Shown here: in pieces, positions 59,937-64,000 of the stretch
Position numbering within the stretch: the stretch's first letter is position 1
How the letters are laid out: every line of letters begins with the position of its first letter
Assembly (NCBI GenBank): GCA_017522105.1
Contig: JAFXAA010000027.1
Span: 1-64,000, forward strand
Source of the DNA: Bacteroidales bacterium
GTDB lineage: Bacteria; Bacteroidota; Bacteroidia; Bacteroidales; P3
Direction of reading: 5' to 3'
Length of the DNA stretch: 64,000 nucleotides
Translations under genes and position numbers: made by a program
The notes under the pieces: generated by a model
Databases searched by the model: none
What the model was told of the DNA's origin: nothing
What the model saw: only the letters and a program-made list of their open reading frames with translations

Positions 59937-62405
59937 CTACTTGCGGTACTTCTTTCTCCTTGCTATGGCTATGGCGCCGCCTGCCAGCGCCAGCAGGGCC
60001 ACAGGCAGCGCAATGTTGAGTATCTGGTATTTGCTGCGCTCTTCCTTGACTTTCATCACGTCAAGCTTGCGCAGTTTTATGTTGCGCGAGCGCGATGCCA
60101 TAAGCCCCTCGTCGCCCACCAGATAGTTCACTGCATTGAGCAGCAGGTCTTTGTTGGCATACTGCGTCTGGGTGTAGAAGTCGTAGCCCATGGGCAGCAC
60201 AGCACCCTCGGCGGCGATGAAGCGGTTGCGCACCACGTCGCCGTCCGATATTACAATCATCTTTGTCTCCTCGCTCTCGCTGCGGAAGCCCATAGCCTCC
60301 TGCGCCATGAAGTCGGGCGACAGGCGGTTGCGCCACGCCGAGCGGAATGTGCCCTCCAGCAGCACCGCTATGGGTAGCGAGCTGCGGTTGTAGAGGCGCC
60401 GGTCGGGCTCTGCCTGTGCGTCGGCCAGGTCTACCATCACCGGCGCGTTCTTCACCCTTGTGTATTCCGACGTGGTCAGCAGCACAGTCTTCTTCACATC
60501 GTTGTCAATGAGGTCTATGGTACTCACAAAGTCGGTCTTTATCAGGTCGAGGTTCCTCACTATCGGATGCTCGCTCAGCGGCACTATCTCGGGGAAGTAA
60601 TACCACGGGCGGAACTCAAACTGAGGCTTCTCGCCCACCATGCCCACCTGTATCGGTATCGGGCGGCAGCGTATGTCCATCACCAGGTCGGGGTTGACGC
60701 GCACGCCGTAGGTGAACAGCATCTCGTCTATGCCCAGCGGCAGCCGTGTGGCTATATACTGCCCGCGCGACGCCAGGCTGTCGATGTCGGCGTCGGTGGC
60801 GTCGAGCAGCCACAGCACCTTGCCGCCATACATGATGTACTGGTCCAGTATGTACTGGTCCTGCTCGCTGAAAGGCTGCGTGGGCTTGGCCACAATGAGC
60901 AGGTCGTAGAGGTTGTAGAAGCGGTAGCTGGAGTCCTTCTCGCTCATGCGGTGGGCCGTCAGGCTCTGTATCTGGCCGTCAATGGTCACATACTCCAGGC
61001 TGTAGAACTCCTGCAGCGCCCGCTGGAAGTCGTAGAGCACAGGCCCCGTCAGCTCGCCGTGACCCTGCAGGAAGCCTATGCTGCGCTTCTCGCCGCGCGC
61101 CAGGGCGCGTATGGCGCTGCTGAGGTTGTACTCCAGGTTCTGTATACTGTTGTTCAGCAGGTCGGCGTCGCTCACGTATTTTTGGTTCTGTATCAGCTGC
61201 ACCGTGGTCTCGCGTCCTTTGTAGTACACGTCGGCCGCCGGTATCAGTATCTGCTGCGTCACCCCGTTCTCGCCCTTCACCTGTATCTGCGTGGGCTGAA
61301 TGCCTTTCTGCGCCAGCTTCTGGTAGAACATCTGCTGCTCTTCGTTGTTCGCGAAGTTGTTGGGGTTGAAGAACTCGTAGTCTATGTTGCTGTTGTAGGC
61401 GCGGAACTGGTTGAGCATCTCCTTGGTCTCGCTCTGCAGGCGCTTGAAGTCCGCCGGGAACTCGCCCTCCAGGTACACGCGGAAGAGCACGGGCTCGTCA
61501 ATGCTCTTGAGCATCGCCTTGGTGTGCTTCGACAGGGTGTAGCGCTTCTCCGCCGTCAGGTCGGCGCGCAGGAAGAGGTAGTTGCCTATGACGCTCACGG
61601 CAACCACTATGGCCACCGTGGCGCCCATCTCCAGCCAGTGGCTGCGGCGCAGGCTCTTGCGTCCTTTCCATCCGCCCCACATGCGGCTCTGCAGCACCAT
61701 GCGTGTGGCCATCAGGAACAGCGCCCCCACGCCGACGAAGTACAGCACGTCGCGCGTGTCCACCACGCCGCGGCTCATGCTCTCGTAGTGGTAGGCCGCG
61801 CCGAGCTTGCGCACGAAAAGCCCCGCGCCGCCCTGCACACCCATGTTGTACACCGACTCGAAGCCCAGGTAGATGGCCACGCACAGCACCGCCGCGGTGA
61901 TGAATGCCACAATCTGGTTCTGCGTCAGCGACGAGCAGAAGATGCCTATGGCCGCGAAGGCCCCGCCGAGCAGCAGCAGCCCTATGTATGAGCCAGCCAC
62001 GCTGCCGGTGTCCACGTTGCCCACGGGGTCGCCAAGGGCGTAGACGCTGAAGTAGGCCACCAGCGTCGGCAGCAGCGAGATGAACACCAGCGTCCATGCC
62101 GCCAGAAACTTGGCCCACACTATCGTCCAGTCGCCCAGCGGCCGCGTCATGAGCATCTCCATGGTGCCCCCGCGGCGCTCCTCGGCCAGCGACCGCATGG
62201 TGATGGCCGGGATGAGGAAGAGGTAGAGGAAGGGCCCCGTCAGGAACAGTCCGTCAAGCCCTGCGTAGCCGTAGTCGAGTATGTTGTAGTCGCTCTTGAA
62301 GACCCACAGCGTCAAGCCTGTCAGCACCAGGAAGACGCCTATGGTCAGGTAGCCTATAATAGAGGAGAAGAATGCCCTCAGCTCTTTCTTGTACAAAGTC
62401 CACAT
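59937..62405 (-). CDS. GldF-GldG fusion ABC transporter protein
   Basis: An 822-residue fusion. Residues 1-245 are a GldF-like ABC-2 permease (MWTLYKKELRAFFSSIIGYLTIG, six helices, EERRGGTMEMLMTRPLGDW). After a further helix at about 260-280 the remainder is GldG (ABC-type auxiliary: YTLSKHTKAMLKSIDEPV, FLQGHGELTG, YDLLIVAKPTQPF), closing with a C-terminal helix. In gliding relatives, GldA (ATPase) with GldF and GldG form a transporter; no gldA is seen in this window. The intact fusion frame is supported by continuous homology across the junction. Confidence 0.9.
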   Translation of the reverse strand: MWTLYKKELRAFFSSIIGYLTIGVFLVLTGLTLWVFKSDYNILDYGYAGLDGLFLTGPFLYLFLIPAITMRSLAEERRGGTMEMLMTRPLGDWTIVWAKFLAAWTLVFISLLPTLVAYFSVYALGDPVGNVDTGSVAGSYIGLLLLGGAFAAIGIFCSSLTQNQIVAFITAAVLCVAIYLGFESVYNMGVQGGAGLFVRKLGAAYHYESMSRGVVDTRDVLYFVGVGALFLMATRMVLQSRMWGGWKGRKSLRRSHWLEMGATVAIVVAVSVIGNYLFLRADLTAEKRYTLSKHTKAMLKSIDEPVLFRVYLEGEFPADFKRLQSETKEMLNQFRAYNSNIDYEFFNPNNFANNEEQQMFYQKLAQKGIQPTQIQVKGENGVTQQILIPAADVYYKGRETTVQLIQNQKYVSDADLLNNSIQNLEYNLSSAIRALARGEKRSIGFLQGHGELTGPVLYDFQRALQEFYSLEYVTIDGQIQSLTAHRMSEKDSSYRFYNLYDLLIVAKPTQPFSEQDQYILDQYIMYGGKVLWLLDATDADIDSLASRGQYIATRLPLGIDEMLFTYGVRVNPDLVMDIRCRPIPIQVGMVGEKPQFEFRPWYYFPEIVPLSEHPIVRNLDLIKTDFVSTIDLIDNDVKKTVLLTTSEYTRVKNAPVMVDLADAQAEPDRRLYNRSSLPIAVLLEGTFRSAWRNRLSPDFMAQEAMGFRSESEETKMIVISDGDVVRNRFIAAEGAVLPMGYDFYTQTQYANKDLLLNAVNYLVGDEGLMASRSRNIKLRKLDVMKVKEERSKYQILNIALPVALLALAGGAIAIARRKKYRK

Positions 62406-62481
62406 TTGCAGTTAATCCGTTGTTGCGTTGATACGTTTGTCTGGTTGGTGCTTTGGCGCATGCCAACTGTCAATAGCCTTT

Positions 62482-62517
62482 AATCAATAACCAATAACCT
62501 ATAACCCATAACCATTA
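62482..62517. repeat. heptamer array between the M28 peptidase and gldFG
   Basis: CAATAAC twice, CTATAAC, CCATAAC and a partial word reach the stop codon of the M28 gene. The words are the same as at 19.1 kb. Confidence 0.8.
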
Positions 62518-64000
62518 CTTAATCCACCTGCGGTCGCGGCCCTGGTAGAGGCCTTCGCCCAGCTCCGCCACGGTCTCCGTCAGCAGTTGGGAGCAGATGG
62601 TCAGTATGCGCCGGTCTATGTTCTCCCACACATCGGTGGTGGTGTGGTTGTGGTGCATGCCGCGTGTGGTGGTGATGACCACCGACGGTATCTTGGCCGC
62701 GTCGAAGGCGCGTGCGTCGCCGCGCAGTCCCTTGGGCTCGCCGCCGCGCACCGCGTTGAGGCGTCCGGCCACGGTGTCGCGGTCAAGCACCAGGGCCTCC
62801 AGCGACGGGTACTTGAGCCCGCCCATCACCGCCACGCTGTCGCCATAGCCTATGTTCTGCACGTTGACGAAGGCTTCGGCGCGCTTCAGCTGCGGATAGA
62901 GTTCCACGAAAGCTCGCGACCCTGCGTACTGCTGCTCGCTGCCGCTGAAGATGACGAAGAGCACGCTGCGCCGCGGACGGTAGTCGGCCTGCGACAGCAG
63001 GCGCGCTGTCTCCAGCACCGCCGCCACGCCGCTGGCGTTGATGTCGGCACCCGGGAAGAGGCATGTCTCGCCCTGCATGCCCGAGCCGTCCATGCTCGCG
63101 CCGACCACCACATATTCCTTGGCCAGGTGCCTGTCGCTGCCGCGCAGCAGGCCCACCACGTTGGCTGTGCGCGCGGCGGGGTTGTAGCGGGCGTTGACGT
63201 CGATCTCGGCCTTCTTCACCAGTGAGAAGCTCTGCACCGTGCGCTCCCGCTCAATGCGCGCCATGGCGCTGTCGAGCGGCGTGACCTGGTCGGCCATGAT
63301 CTCTCGGGCGCAGTCCAGCGTCAGCTGCAGGATGGGGAACGTGGCCATGTGCGGCAGCTCGCCGCACCATGTACGGGCCTGCACCTCGTAGGAAGGGCAG
63401 CTCGGGCTGACGTTCACCGCCAGCATGCCTATGGCGCCGTGCTTCTCCGCCGTGCGCGCCTTGTCGCGCAGCGTGGTGTAGTGGCTCGCCACGCTCTGCG
63501 GCAGCCCCAGCCCTTCGGGCACTCCGGTGAGCACGATGGCTATCTTGCCTTTGACGTCCACATGCTTGTACTCGTTGAAACGCTTGTCGTCCACGCCGTA
63601 GCCGCAGAAGACCATCTGCGCGTCCACGTAGCCGCGGCCCGTCACGCCGGCACAGCAGAACTCGTTGCCCAGCGAGAAGATGCGCCGCTCCTTGTCGCCC
63701 GGACGGTAGACGTTGAACTTGGCGTTCTCCACCTCGTTGCACTCCACCATGAACGGTATCTCCTCAAGCTGCTCCACGCCGTAGCGTCTCAGCACGCGCT
63801 GCACGTAGCGCACCGCGCGGTCGTAGCCCTCGGTGCCCGCCAGGCGCCCACGGTAGGTGTCCGACGAAAGCTCCATCACGTGCTTCACCAGCGTGTCCTG
63901 GTGCACCGTCGGCATCGGCACCTCGTCGCGCTTCACCTGCTGACCCTCGTTCTGGGCCGACAGCAGCCCAACGCCCAAAAACAGCGCCGAGGCAATGGTC
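62515..64000 (-). CDS. M28-family aminopeptidase, N terminus outside the window
   Basis: At least 495 residues of an exported zinc peptidase. A signal-peptide-like segment (SALFLGVGLLSAQ) runs to the right edge, so the start codon lies outside; the TTG at 63978 is not the true start. The protease-associated-like region (VDVKGKIAIVLTGVPEG) is inserted before an M28 catalytic core with PGADINASGVAAVLETARLL (metal ligand Asp), SGSEQQYAGSRAF (Glu) and the His in RGMHHNHTTTDVWENID. Substrates are peptides or glycopeptides in the periplasm. Confidence 0.88.
   Translation of the reverse strand, partial: TIASALFLGVGLLSAQNEGQQVKRDEVPMPTVHQDTLVKHVMELSSDTYRGRLAGTEGYDRAVRYVQRVLRRYGVEQLEEIPFMVECNEVENAKFNVYRPGDKERRIFSLGNEFCCAGVTGRGYVDAQMVFCGYGVDDKRFNEYKHVDVKGKIAIVLTGVPEGLGLPQSVASHYTTLRDKARTAEKHGAIGMLAVNVSPSCPSYEVQARTWCGELPHMATFPILQLTLDCAREIMADQVTPLDSAMARIERERTVQSFSLVKKAEIDVNARYNPAARTANVVGLLRGSDRHLAKEYVVVGASMDGSGMQGETCLFPGADINASGVAAVLETARLLSQADYRPRRSVLFVIFSGSEQQYAGSRAFVELYPQLKRAEAFVNVQNIGYGDSVAVMGGLKYPSLEALVLDRDTVAGRLNAVRGGEPKGLRGDARAFDAAKIPSVVITTTRGMHHNHTTTDVWENIDRRILTICSQLLTETVAELGEGLYQGRDRRWIK

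Overview
This 64 kb window is a chromosomal segment of a GC-rich member of the Bacteroidales (phylum Bacteroidota). The evidence is a set of lineage-typical families (BtuG-type surface propeller, GldF-GldG fusion, DUF4294, DUF4340, DUF4476, BspA-like repeats with a type IX-like tail, a four-helix-bundle S23-like protein) together with Bacteroidota promoters of the form TTTG-N19-TAnnTTTG. Methylmalonyl-CoA mutase fits propionate metabolism. I cannot place it to species. No rRNA operon, transposase, integrase, prophage or CRISPR array was seen.

Layout, left to right. 1-6.2 kb: YceD, a LysE exporter, a BspA-like surface protein, mutB, a PurL-related protein and a low-molecular-weight tyrosine phosphatase. 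6.2-10.4 kb: the translation cluster thrS-infC-rpmI-rplT-rplS (minus strand) and tRNA-Val(GAC). 10.5-16.7 kb: DUF2147, nitroreductase and a comEC-like gene broken at a 10-G tract, then ung, an MBL hydrolase, an LD-carboxypeptidase and a ferredoxin/flavodoxin protein. 16.7-24.6 kb: lysS, NlpC/P60, DUF4294, and a coupled SPFH - ABC transporter - Arc-like - hydrolase operon. 24.6-32.5 kb: a sensor kinase, the mtnN-luxS methyl-cycle pair, a PagL-like deacylase, and an etfB-etfA-acyl-CoA dehydrogenase operon that has an S23-like gene inserted in it. 32.8-38.8 kb: a fabH-fabF-fabZ-fabG set with a GT83-type membrane glycosyltransferase and a nitroreductase. 39-48.5 kb: a membrane-bound LytTR regulator, FtsE-like ATPase, OmpA, FemAB-like protein, rlmH, envelope proteins, DRTGG-PHP and DUF4476. 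48.6-52.1 kb: a cobalamin-riboswitch-controlled btuB-btuG locus. 52.2-64 kb: a long minus-strand run (M28 peptidase, gldFG, DUF4340, surE, small membrane protein, lpxB, SpoIID, thioredoxin-like, ftsY, rimO).

The most unusual feature is not a protein. Many intercistronic gaps are filled with imperfect hairpins or single arrays whose arms are tandem short words of one fixed length: 7, 8, 9, 10 or 11 bp depending on the locus. Six loci carry the 11-bp class (words like CTACGGTTGTT), three of them in the same word order but differing by exactly one word. Several arrays start at a stop codon or supply the last codons of a gene, and two have entered the rimO reading frame. A 10-bp-word pair flanks the S23-like gene inside the etf operon. 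I propose this as a candidate undescribed family of modular hairpins.

Other points of note are a possible phase-variable comEC, a probable AUA start for infC, a short ORF coupling the B12 riboswitch to btuB, 20-bp direct repeats abutting the LytTR gene, and a conserved TTTTGCCA extension of the -33 promoter element.
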